Notes under the pieces: model-generated | The model's input: only the letters and a program-made list of their open reading frames with translations | What the model was told of the DNA's origin: nothing | The model's database searches: none | Translations under genes and position numbers: made by a program | In this document: positions 1 to 9,638 of the stretch, one piece after another | Layout: the number at the start of each line of letters is the position of its first letter | How positions within the stretch are numbered: the first letter of the stretch is position 1 | Assembly (NCBI RefSeq): GCF_024580735.1 | Contig: NZ_JANIJX010000014.1 | Coordinates: forward strand, 42,392 to 106,391 | DNA length: 64,000 bases | DNA from: Brevibacterium moorei | GTDB taxonomy: Bacteria; Actinomycetota; Actinomycetes; Actinomycetales; Brevibacteriaceae | Reading direction: 5' to 3'

Positions 1-599
1 GCCTCGGGAGCTGGTCGCCCGGAGCGCATCAACCGGCACAGTGCCGCGATCTGCGGAGCCTCGTCGAGCACCCCGAACAGGACCGCCTGGCTGGCCGCCA
101 CCGTGTCCGCATCGCACAGCACTGTCTCCCCGACCAAGGACAGGCGCTGCGCCAGAGCGGCGGCCACGGTCGACCGCCCCGGCGCCCCGGCAGTACCCCA
201 GACCGCGATGATCGTACCCGTGCGCCGCGCCTCGGCCGGCTTTTGCGCCGGCCGCGGCGGAGCCACCACGCTGGCGGCGCTCGAACGGATCCGCGCCGCC
301 AGGTCTGCGACGGGCAGGTCGAGCCCGGCCACCGGCAGGTCCCACCCCCGGAAATCGGCCTCCTGACCCATGGCCAGGATGTGCACCCCCGTGTGTTTGA
401 GCCCGCGCACGACATCGGCGTCGAGACCGGGGAAATAACGTCCCAACAGCACGACTTGGCCCTCGCCGGCCGCTGCCAGGGCCAGGAGCTCGGCCTCATC
501 TGCGGGACGAGCGATGACGGTCAGATCGGGCACCTCGCCCAGGCGTGCGACGACCCCCGCCTCGAACTCGGCATCGAGGGCGACGATGAGCCCGATCAT
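1..599 (-). CDS. CpaE-like / MinD-family P-loop ATPase, partial
   Basis: The first 199 residues are visible and the frame stays open to the window edge, so the C-terminus is missing. The N-terminus (MIGLIVALDAEFEAG) looks like a receiver-like pseudo-domain. Around residue 140 comes IIAVWGTAGAPGRSTVAAAL, a deviant Walker A loop of the kind found in CpaE/MinD-like ATPases of Flp/Tad pilus loci; LCDADTV about 30 residues later fits the next switch region. The ATG overlaps the stop of the SAF-domain gene by 4 bases (ATGA), so the two are translationally coupled. I infer a role in pilus or septum-site assembly; the pilus ATPase genes would lie left of the window. Confidence 0.72.
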   Translation of the reverse strand, partial: MIGLIVALDAEFEAGVVARLGEVPDLTVIARPADEAELLALAAAGEGQVVLLGRYFPGLDADVVRGLKHTGVHILAMGQEADFRGWDLPVAGLDLPVADLAARIRSSAASVVAPPRPAQKPAEARRTGTIIAVWGTAGAPGRSTVAAALAQRLSLVGETVLCDADTVAASQAVLFGVLDEAPQIAALCRLMRSGRPAPE

Positions 600-1234
600 G
601 GCATCGCCTCTGTGGTGGCGGCCGGCACCGAGACCGCAGAGATCCGGTGGCCGGACGCCTGGGCGGCCAGGATCTGGGATAGTTTGTCCGTGGGCACGAA
701 AACCTCCAGCCTGGCACCGGAGGCCTGCGCGAAGCCACCGGCCGAATGGTCTGCGTTGACCACGTCGATGCCGGAGAGAATCTCCTTCGGCTCGACCGTC
801 TCCGCATCGGAATCGGCTGCCCAGATGTCCACTCTGCTGCCGGCCGTCACCGCCTGCGGCAGACTTTCGGACAGGTCGAGGCTCAACAGCCGGCCCTGCA
901 ACTGCTCCTGTGAGCCGAGCTGGCCCGCGGGAACCAGCTCGCCCGCTCCCACCGATCTCAGGACCGTGGAGCCGATGGGTGCGGCATCGTGCGCCGACAG
1001 ATAGGCCCCGGCGTTGCCCGGCAGGCTGACCTCTGTAGCGGTCAGATCGCCTTCGGCGAGCACAGCGCCGGGGACCAGAACGTGTGCGGCGGCCCAGACC
1101 CGCGTCGTCTGCGCCGCCTGTCTGACGATGAACCAGGTGCCCAGCACGCTGGCCAGGACCAGGACCACGCCAATCAGCACACGGGGATCGCGGAGTCGGG
1201 GTCGAGAAAAACGGGGAGTTCCATGGGAAGCCAC
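596..1234 (-). CDS. SAF-domain protein (CpaB/RcpC-like)
   Basis: Predicted 212-residue protein with a basic N-terminus, one membrane segment (VLIGVVLVLASVLGTWFIV, about residues 16-34), then a SAF domain (VLVPGAVLAEGDLTATEV) and an Ala-rich tail. This is the layout of CpaB-like Flp pilus assembly proteins, which sit on the outer face of the membrane. I chose the GTG at 1234 because AAAGGAAAG lies just upstream; an in-frame ATG at 1249 and a TTG at 1279 have no ribosome site. It overlaps the CpaE-like gene by 4 bases. Function is inferred from the fold and the neighbour; an antifreeze/flagellar P-ring type SAF protein is the alternative. Confidence 0.72.
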   Translation of the reverse strand: MASHGTPRFSRPRLRDPRVLIGVVLVLASVLGTWFIVRQAAQTTRVWAAAHVLVPGAVLAEGDLTATEVSLPGNAGAYLSAHDAAPIGSTVLRSVGAGELVPAGQLGSQEQLQGRLLSLDLSESLPQAVTAGSRVDIWAADSDAETVEPKEILSGIDVVNADHSAGGFAQASGARLEVFVPTDKLSQILAAQASGHRISAVSVPAATTEAMP

Positions 1235-1360
1235 GATCTTTCCTTTCATCTTACTGTGGATAGTGGTTAAATGTAACAAACAGCGTTATTCGATAATGTC
1301 AGTCGGCAAAGGAACTTTCATTGCGAGTTGCGCGTATCCTAGTGAATGGAGGGGTCCCCC

Positions 1361-1582
1361 ATGGTGGTTGAAACACGCTTCCTGCCGCTGACCGATGTCG
1401 CGGAGGTACTCAACGTCTCCGCCGCCCAGGCCAGGGCACTGGTCCGATCCGGAGAACTGCGGGCCATCAAAGTCGGCGGCCGCGGACAGTGGCGGGTGGA
1501 GAAGACGGAGCTCGAGGACTACATCCAGCGGATGTACCGGGAGACCCGCTCCGCAATCGAATCGGGGGCAGCGGACCTGTAG
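1361..1582 (+). CDS. Small helix-turn-helix (excisionase-family) DNA-binding protein
   Basis: A 73-residue protein made almost entirely of a MerR/excisionase-type winged helix: LTDVAEVLNVSAAQARALVRS is the helix-turn-helix, followed by GELRAIKVGGRGQWRVEKTEL as the wing. This resembles BldC-like and other short actinobacterial regulators; no integrase is nearby, so a phage excisionase role is unlikely. Start chosen at the ATG at 1361 because GGAGGGG ends 6-8 bases upstream; an ATG at 1346 lies before that site. It is divergent from the SAF gene and could regulate it, but no operator was identified. Confidence 0.8.
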   Translation: MVVETRFLPLTDVAEVLNVSAAQARALVRSGELRAIKVGGRGQWRVEKTELEDYIQRMYRETRSAIESGAADL

Positions 1583-1584
1583 GC

Positions 1585-2100
1585 TCACAGCAGTTCCTGG
1601 ACGAAATCAACTGCGGGCAGCGGGATCACCTGATGGTGATCCGCTGCCCGCAGTTGCATATAGTCCCCGCCCACCGCAGCGATCCTCCCCTCGACCACCA
1701 GTCCGCCGACCAGGGCGATGCGCACCGGAACACGGCGTCGGCTCAATTCCCGCAACGGTGAGGCAAGGGACAACGCACTCAACAGATCCGCCGGTACCCG
1801 ACCCCGGACCGGCACCCGCAACAGCTGCACCGCGCGCAGCGCGACGAGCAGGCGTGCGGGCGTCTCCAGCGCCAGCCACCCCTCCCCCTGATCGACGAGT
1901 GAGCCTGTGAACACATGGCCCTGCACGGTGACTTCGATCCGGGTGCCCAGCAGTCCGGCCACTCGCTCGACCAGACCATGATCCGCATACGACTCGTGCA
2001 TCAGGTCCGGCACCTGGGCCAGACGGTCGGAACGCTCTTCAGCGTCGATACGGGCCTCGAGATCCGCGAAAACGCGCTCGAAGCGGTTCAACTCGTCCAT
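1585..2100 (-). CDS. Conserved hypothetical protein, two barrel-like repeats
   Basis: 171 residues, function not recognised. Residues 1-45 are acidic and helical (FADLEARIDAEERSDRLAQV). The rest holds two similar beta-rich units, each beginning with a small-barrel pattern: GTRIEVTVQGHVFTGSLVDQ and RRVPVRIALVGGLVVEGRIA, followed by acidic/Gly turns and hydrophobic strands. This suggests tandem Sm-like or SH3-like barrels, which is inference only. The stop lies 2 bases from the end of the convergent HTH gene. Codon use is like the neighbours, so I regard it as a real gene. No Shine-Dalgarno precedes the start. Confidence 0.7.
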   Translation of the reverse strand: MDELNRFERVFADLEARIDAEERSDRLAQVPDLMHESYADHGLVERVAGLLGTRIEVTVQGHVFTGSLVDQGEGWLALETPARLLVALRAVQLLRVPVRGRVPADLLSALSLASPLRELSRRRVPVRIALVGGLVVEGRIAAVGGDYMQLRAADHHQVIPLPAVDFVQELL

Positions 2101-2158
2101 GTGTTCATCTTGCTATACCGAACGTGTGATGACAAGCACATGACTTCCAAAAAATCTA

Positions 2159-2188
2159 TTGACACTGTTTGATGCTGTTTGCAATAGT
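2159..2188 (+). promoter_or_regulatory. Candidate promoter of the LysM gene
   Basis: A consensus -35 (TTGACA, 2159-2164) is followed after 18 bases by a weak -10 (AATAGT, 2183-2188), about 35 bases before the start codon at 2223. The stretch is AT-rich compared with its surroundings. Confidence 0.42.
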
Positions 2189-2222
2189 TATGGCAATTGA
2201 AAACCCCTTGCTAGGAGTAGCC

Positions 2223-3011
2223 ATGCGACGACTGCTGACATGCTCGATCGTTCTGCTTCCGCTCGTTCCACAGGCGATTCTGTTTAACCTTGCGCCCGGG
2301 CTGATAGACGAGTTGCGGTCCGGCGATATCGCCGCAGGCCTCGTGCTCGTCCTCTCCGGCCTGGGCTGCCTCTACGTCCTCACCATCCAGCTGGCCCTGT
2401 GCCTAGCCGGCCTGGCCCGGCTGACCGACGTCCTGCACCTGCCCGGTGCGCCGACGCTGCGCAGGGCCGCCTGCACCCTGAGTCCCAGAATCGCCCGCGT
2501 CGCCCTCGCCGGCGCGCTGGGGACGGGACTCGGTGCGGCAGCCCTGCCGGCTCAGGCCGCGATGCAGACGGAACCCGACTCGCCCGTGCCCAGTGCCGGC
2601 TCGCCCGGCTGGCCCACCTCCCGGACCGATCCGGGCTGGCCAACCACGGCGGCGCCACAACGGCCGGAGAACACCGCCACCGGCTCGTCGTCACCGCCGC
2701 GCGCAGAGTCGACTGCAGAGTCACCTATTCCGCCGCGGGACCGGCCGAAGAATGCTCAGGGCCCTCTCCCCGACGCGCCGCAGAGCTCCCCGGCCGCCCC
2801 GGAACGGACCTCCCAGCATGCAATCGTCACCGTCGTCCGCGGGGACAACCTCTGGTCGATAGCACGCGCGCAGCTGAGCGCCCAAGGAACCGAACACCCC
2901 ACGACGGCTCGGCTAGCGAAGCAGGTCGATCACATCTACAGCCACAATAAGAGCCTTATCGGCTCCAACCCCAACCTCATCATGCCCGGTCTTCGATTGG
3001 AGATGCCATGA
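2223..3011 (+). CDS. LysM-domain membrane protein
   Basis: 262 residues. Three hydrophobic segments (about 4-24, 36-60 and 90-113) are followed by a long Pro/Ser/Ala/Gly linker and a C-terminal LysM domain (about 198-262) with the typical VVRGDNLWSIARAQL opening and a late NPNLIMPGLRLEMP closing. LysM binds peptidoglycan glycan chains, so the protein probably tethers membrane to wall. The ATG at 2223 is preceded by AGGAG with 5-base spacing; the upstream in-frame ATGs lack this. It overlaps the next gene by 4 bases. A LysM gene next to an Rv3235-family gene and secA is a recurrent actinobacterial arrangement, from memory. Confidence 0.85.
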   Translation: MRRLLTCSIVLLPLVPQAILFNLAPGLIDELRSGDIAAGLVLVLSGLGCLYVLTIQLALCLAGLARLTDVLHLPGAPTLRRAACTLSPRIARVALAGALGTGLGAAALPAQAAMQTEPDSPVPSAGSPGWPTSRTDPGWPTTAAPQRPENTATGSSSPPRAESTAESPIPPRDRPKNAQGPLPDAPQSSPAAPERTSQHAIVTVVRGDNLWSIARAQLSAQGTEHPTTARLAKQVDHIYSHNKSLIGSNPNLIMPGLRLEMP

Positions 3012-3466
3012 CCATCCAGCTCGACGGAGTCCAGGACCTGCCCCGCCTGCGCGGCCCCCGGCCGGCACCGTCCCGCCGTCGCCCGGCTCCACCACCGGTG
3101 GCCCAGCCGGCGGAACCGCGTGCCCCGATCGACTCCGAACTCGTGGCCCGTACCGCCCGATCACTGGCGATCGCCGCCCTCGAGGTCTCCTGTGGACTAC
3201 GCCGGCCTGCCACCATCGCCCGCTGGGTCGACCCCGAACTGTTCGCCCGACTGTGCCGGCAAGCGGCGCTGCGCGAACGCCTAGTGGGATCCGGTGGACC
3301 CGCCACCCGGGTCCTCGGAGCCGGAGTCCCCCGGATCTGTAGACTCTCACAGACCGTGGCCGAGGCCGCGCTGGTGGTCGCGACCTCCCGCCGTCATCGC
3401 GCACTCGCCCTACGGCTGGAGCTGATCGCCGACCGCTGGATCGCCACTGCCTTCTCCGGCCTGTGA
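3008..3466 (+). CDS. Rv3235-family protein
   Basis: 152 residues. A Pro/Arg-rich disordered N-terminus (about 1-40) precedes a compact alpha/beta domain containing RWVDPELFARLCRQAALRE and ending VVATSRRHRALALRLELIAD. This pattern and its place beside a convergent secA match the actinobacterial Rv3235 family, whose function is not established. The ATG overlaps the LysM stop (ATGA), so it is the second gene of a two-gene operon. Its stop is 13 bases from the end of secA, leaving no room for a separate terminator. Confidence 0.8.
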   Translation: MTIQLDGVQDLPRLRGPRPAPSRRRPAPPPVAQPAEPRAPIDSELVARTARSLAIAALEVSCGLRRPATIARWVDPELFARLCRQAALRERLVGSGGPATRVLGAGVPRICRLSQTVAEAALVVATSRRHRALALRLELIADRWIATAFSGL

Positions 3467-3479
3467 GGACGCGGGTGCG

Positions 3480-6170
<2,691 letters not shown>

Positions 6171-6296
6171 GGTTCTCCTTGTTACATCACTCAGGTCTTC
6201 TGTCCATCCCGGCTCCGCCGGTTCTCCAAGGCACTACTCTAACGCGTCGCACCTGAGTGTTGCCTCACTCGCCCACCGCTTGGCCGCACACACGCA

Positions 6297-6330
6297 GGCG
6301 CCCCGCCTCCTGTTCAGGAGGCGGGGCGCC
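6297..6330 (-). terminator. Hairpin terminator between hpf and secA
   Basis: Perfect 16-base inverted repeat (6297-6312 and 6315-6330) with only TT between the arms, so the real loop is formed by the innermost bases. It is very GC-rich with no clear T-tract on either side, a common form in high-GC genomes. It falls 29 bases past the hpf stop. Confidence 0.7.
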
Positions 6331-6358
6331 GTGGCGATTCCGATTTCCGGAACCCGGA

Positions 6359-7009
6359 TCAGTCGGCTGCGACCAGCGATTCGTCGAGGGCGATCACACC
6401 ATAACTCCAGCCGCGCCGCCGATAGACGACCGATGGCTTCTGCGTGTGCACGTCGATGAAGAGGTAGAAGTCGTGACCGACCATCTCCATTCGGTTGAGG
6501 GCCTCGTCGATCGCGATCGGGGCGGCGGGGAAGGTCTTCTCGCGCAGCACCACGGGCGATTGGCCCTCTGCCGGCACCCGGCCACCCGTCTGGTCGACGG
6601 TCGCCTCGTCGAGGCCGGTGTCGTCCCTCTGGTCGAGCAGGGGTTCTTTGACCTCCAGCCGGCTCAGTGCCTCCGCTGTGGATTCCGCCCTGTGCTTGCC
6701 CTGGCGCGAGACCTTCTGGCGGTCGCGGGCCCGGCGCAGGCGCTCGAGCAGTTTCGCCCAGGCCAGGTCGAGGGCTGCGTACTTATCGGAGGCGCAGGCC
6801 TCGGCGCGCAGCACCGGGCCCTTGGCAACGACGGTGATCTCGACACGTTCCGAGGTCTCCGGATGCTTCACATTGCCGTCGTGGGTGAGAACCACTTCGA
6901 CCCGCAGAGCGCGCGGGGCGAGCTGTTCTACCTTGGATACCTTGTCCTCGACATGAGCCCGGAAACTGTCCGAGACGTTCAGGTGACGACCCTTGACCAC
7001 GATGTCCAT
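6359..7009 (-). CDS. hpf: Ribosome hibernation-promoting factor, long form
   Basis: 216 residues with the two domains of long HPF. The N-terminal beta-alpha-beta-beta-beta-alpha S30AE domain begins MDIVVKGRHLNVSDSFRAHV and includes VEVVLTHDGNVKHPETSERV. A variable linker follows, then the C-terminal dimerisation domain with MVGHDFYLFIDVHTQKPSVV and YRRRGWSYGVIALD. The long form pairs two 70S ribosomes into inactive 100S particles in stationary phase or starvation. The ATG at 7009 has AAAGGAG with 7-base spacing, which settles the start. It lies between comF and secA, as in mycobacteria. Confidence 0.96.
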   Translation of the reverse strand: MDIVVKGRHLNVSDSFRAHVEDKVSKVEQLAPRALRVEVVLTHDGNVKHPETSERVEITVVAKGPVLRAEACASDKYAALDLAWAKLLERLRRARDRQKVSRQGKHRAESTAEALSRLEVKEPLLDQRDDTGLDEATVDQTGGRVPAEGQSPVVLREKTFPAAPIAIDEALNRMEMVGHDFYLFIDVHTQKPSVVYRRRGWSYGVIALDESLVAAD

Positions 7010-7100
7010 GCTGTTTCTCCTTTGATCCCTGAGGGATTGGCGACCCCGCCTTGGGCGGCATCGGGATGATCCGCGATCCGTTCCGTTCGGGGTGTCTCCA

Positions 7101-7850
7101 TTACATACCAGCCGCGGTATCCCGGTGTGCGGCATCGCCGGTAATTGCCAAAACCGCAATGGAATCAACCTGGATTTGCACACGCCCGAGCGCGCGGGCC
7201 GCTTCGGCCAGGGTCGCTCCGGTCGTACAGATATCGTCGACGAGGACGACGACCGGCCGCAGCGCGACGAGCCGTCTGGCAGCGGCCGGATCGGCCACTG
7301 CGTGTGTGCCGCGGACATTCGCCCGCCGGCCCCTGCTGCCCTGGCCCACTTGATCGCGGTGGGCGCCTCTGACCCGCAGCAGCTCGCCCACCCGGGCGTC
7401 CAGCCCGTCCGCACCCAGCAGACGGCAGGCCGCCCCGGCCAAGGCCGCAACGTGGTTGCCCCCGCGTTCGCGCGCGCTCCTGGCACTTGCCGGGACCGGC
7501 ACCAGCACCAGGCCGCGCGCCGGCTCGACGCCTGCTGACTCCGCCAGCGCCGCCACGATCGTGCGCGCCAGTACGAGGCCCAGCACGGGAAGGACATCGC
7601 GCCTGTCACGGGCCTTGTACGACACCAGGACCTCACGCAGCACTCCCGTGTATTCTCCCGCCCCACAGACACGCTGTGTCCCATAGCGGGGCAGGCTCCA
7701 GCGGGGCGGGCTATCCAGATGGCTCAGACACACCCCGCACAGGCTCACGGTCTCCGCCCCGCAGCCCGCACAGGTCGGCGGCAGGAGGAGTTCGGCCAAT
7801 TCGCTCCACAGTCCCACCCGACCAGCATGATCGGCCCAGGACGCACCCAC
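7101..7850 (-). CDS. comF: ComF-family phosphoribosyltransferase-like protein
   Basis: 249 residues. The N-terminus carries paired cysteines (PPTCAGCG and LCGVCL, about 25-41) that probably form a zinc finger. The C-terminal half has a PRPP-binding loop (VVVLVDDICTTGATLAEA) and a GLVLVPVPASARSARERGGN segment typical of ComFC/GntX proteins. In naturally competent bacteria ComFC helps imported DNA reach recombination; in actinobacteria its role is less clear. The start is a GTG at 7850. It lies between lpqB and hpf, the conserved actinobacterial order. Confidence 0.88.
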   Translation of the reverse strand: MGASWADHAGRVGLWSELAELLLPPTCAGCGAETVSLCGVCLSHLDSPPRWSLPRYGTQRVCGAGEYTGVLREVLVSYKARDRRDVLPVLGLVLARTIVAALAESAGVEPARGLVLVPVPASARSARERGGNHVAALAGAACRLLGADGLDARVGELLRVRGAHRDQVGQGSRGRRANVRGTHAVADPAAARRLVALRPVVVLVDDICTTGATLAEAARALGRVQIQVDSIAVLAITGDAAHRDTAAGM

Positions 7851-7860
7851 AAGCCCCTGG

Positions 7861-7891
7861 CCCGGCTGTGACCGGCGGTCACCCGGCTGTG
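7861..7891. repeat. Direct repeat and palindrome upstream of comF
   Basis: CCCGGCTGTG occurs at 7861-7870 and again at 7882-7891, 21 bases apart. Between and overlapping them is the palindrome GTGACC-GGC-GGTCAC (7868-7882). It lies between the comF start and the lpqB stop. It may be an operator for comF or part of lpqB termination; neither is proven. Confidence 0.4.
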
Positions 7892-7922
7892 GAGCGCCTG
7901 TGCAGCAGTCCCGCGGGCAGGC

Positions 7923-9638
7923 TCAGCCGGGGAACGCCGGCTCATAGGACTTGATGCCGACGAGCTTCTGCCAGGCGCCCCCCTGATAGCTGTACACGTC
8001 GCCGGCTCTGGTGCCGATGCGCATCGAGCGCAGGTCCGTGCCCGCACTGATCGAAGTGCCCTCGGACACCGAGCCACGTGCGGCGAACATTCCGGAGGAC
8101 GACAGGGTGTAGGGCTGCAGATCCCCACCGGACTCCAGTGCGGCCAATGCCACAAGCGTGTCGGTACCGGCCCAGGACACATCGCGCAGGTCGGAGAACG
8201 ACTCGCCCGCCGACAACGGCGCGTCCCCGGACAACTCCCGCGGAGCCTGATCCGAATCACGGACGATGCCGATATAGTCCAGGCGGCTGTCCGCCTTCGA
8301 GCCGGTCGATAGGACGACCAACCTGGACCCGTCCCGCGAGACCCGCACCGCCGTCACGGTCCGCTTGGACAGGAAACCGGCCTTGAGCGTCTTCATCTCC
8401 CCGTCGGGCCCGACCACCTTGAGCCGGCCCGTGTCCGACTCGGCCGTGTAGAGCCAACCGAATCGATCGAAGCTGGGGGCCGCCAGTGAGCTTCCCCTGA
8501 CGACCACTGTGTCCTTCCGGCCCCCCACGGTCATCCGATGAAGTTCGCGCTCTCCCGCGGCCAGGTATGCGAAGACCCGGCCGGTGTAGTCCCTGGCCGG
8601 ATTCCCAGCGCCCTTCTTCGGTGCGGGCAGAGGCAGAGACGAGGTCCGGTCCCCGCCCAGTTCCACCAACCGTCCGTCCTGCAGGACGACGGGCCTGCCG
8701 GGTACCTCGACCTCGGTGTTGGGCAGATTCGCGGTATCCACGTCCTCGGGCATCCCCGCACCCGTCACCGTCACATCGCGCACCGAGGGCATCGACTGCA
8801 ATGACAGCGCCACGGTCTTGGCCAGGCGCTCGGCATCGCGCGCGCTCAACTGAGGGTCCCCGGACAGTTCGACCGCGGCGTCTCCGTCGGAGACGCTCAG
8901 GGATCCCACTCCCAGCTTGCCGCGCCCCGAGCCCACGGCGGGCACGACGGCGCCCTTGAGATAGTCGGCGGGACCCGCCAATAGATCGGCCACCAGTTCC
9001 CGGCCGGCCGAGCCACTGCGCAGGTACCAGCGGGTGTCGGGTACCGCATATTTGAAGTCGGGGGTGTAGTAATACAGGGAATGGGCCTGGAACATGCTGG
9101 AGAAGTTCGCCGGAGTCACCACGATGCCCGCCGGCATTTTGGAGATCCGCCATTCCCCATTGACCTGCCGCAGGGTGAACTTCACCGTGCGCTCCGAGTC
9201 GGCGGCGGCTTCCCGGTAGACCCGTGTCGAATCGATATGGGCCTGCACCGGCAGGGTCAGACTGACGGTCTGCGAATCGCTGGTCACCTCGGAGTTGATG
9301 GAGTCGAGGCTGTGGCCCGATTTGAGGACCCAGACGGACTCCAGGGGTTCCCAGGAAGCCGCCAGATCGTCGGTCAGGAAAGACCTGGCCACGGCGAAGT
9401 TCGAGGCCGAACCGGTGCCGGCGGCCAGGAATCCACGCACGATCTGGTCCTGGCTGGCCCCTGTCACGGGGCCGTCGGGATCGATTCTGACCTGACCCGG
9501 TTCGCTGGAATCAACGTCGATCTGCCCGATCGGACCCGAGCGCGGAATCGAAATACAACCCGTGAGCAGCAGGAGTAGGCACAGAGCGCCGGCAAGCGCT
9601 GCGGGCACCCGCGTGCGCCCTGCCCGGGTAGCACTCAT
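7923..9638 (-). CDS. lpqB: Lipoprotein LpqB
   Basis: 571 residues. The N-terminus is a lipoprotein signal peptide ending in the lipobox LLTGC (Cys at about 28). A GerMN-type domain follows at roughly 190-310, then a beta-propeller-like LpqB domain (repeats such as YTGRVFAYLAAGERELHRM and FDRFGWLYTAESDTGRLKVV). LpqB is an outer-face lipoprotein known to interact with the sensor domain of MtrB and to modulate MtrAB signalling. It overlaps mtrB by 4 bases, the usual mtrA-mtrB-lpqB operon. Confidence 0.95.
   Translation of the reverse strand: MSATRAGRTRVPAALAGALCLLLLLTGCISIPRSGPIGQIDVDSSEPGQVRIDPDGPVTGASQDQIVRGFLAAGTGSASNFAVARSFLTDDLAASWEPLESVWVLKSGHSLDSINSEVTSDSQTVSLTLPVQAHIDSTRVYREAAADSERTVKFTLRQVNGEWRISKMPAGIVVTPANFSSMFQAHSLYYYTPDFKYAVPDTRWYLRSGSAGRELVADLLAGPADYLKGAVVPAVGSGRGKLGVGSLSVSDGDAAVELSGDPQLSARDAERLAKTVALSLQSMPSVRDVTVTGAGMPEDVDTANLPNTEVEVPGRPVVLQDGRLVELGGDRTSSLPLPAPKKGAGNPARDYTGRVFAYLAAGERELHRMTVGGRKDTVVVRGSSLAAPSFDRFGWLYTAESDTGRLKVVGPDGEMKTLKAGFLSKRTVTAVRVSRDGSRLVVLSTGSKADSRLDYIGIVRDSDQAPRELSGDAPLSAGESFSDLRDVSWAGTDTLVALAALESGGDLQPYTLSSSGMFAARGSVSEGTSISAGTDLRSMRIGTRAGDVYSYQGGAWQKLVGIKSYEPAFPG

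Noticed and set aside
1361..1582. Phage excisionase and attachment site
   Set aside because: No integrase, tRNA or flanking direct repeat; the protein fits a chromosomal small regulator better.
7010..7684. Extension of the hpf frame into comF
   Set aside because: Out-of-frame translation of comF; the hpf ATG at 7009 has an AAAGGAG site.
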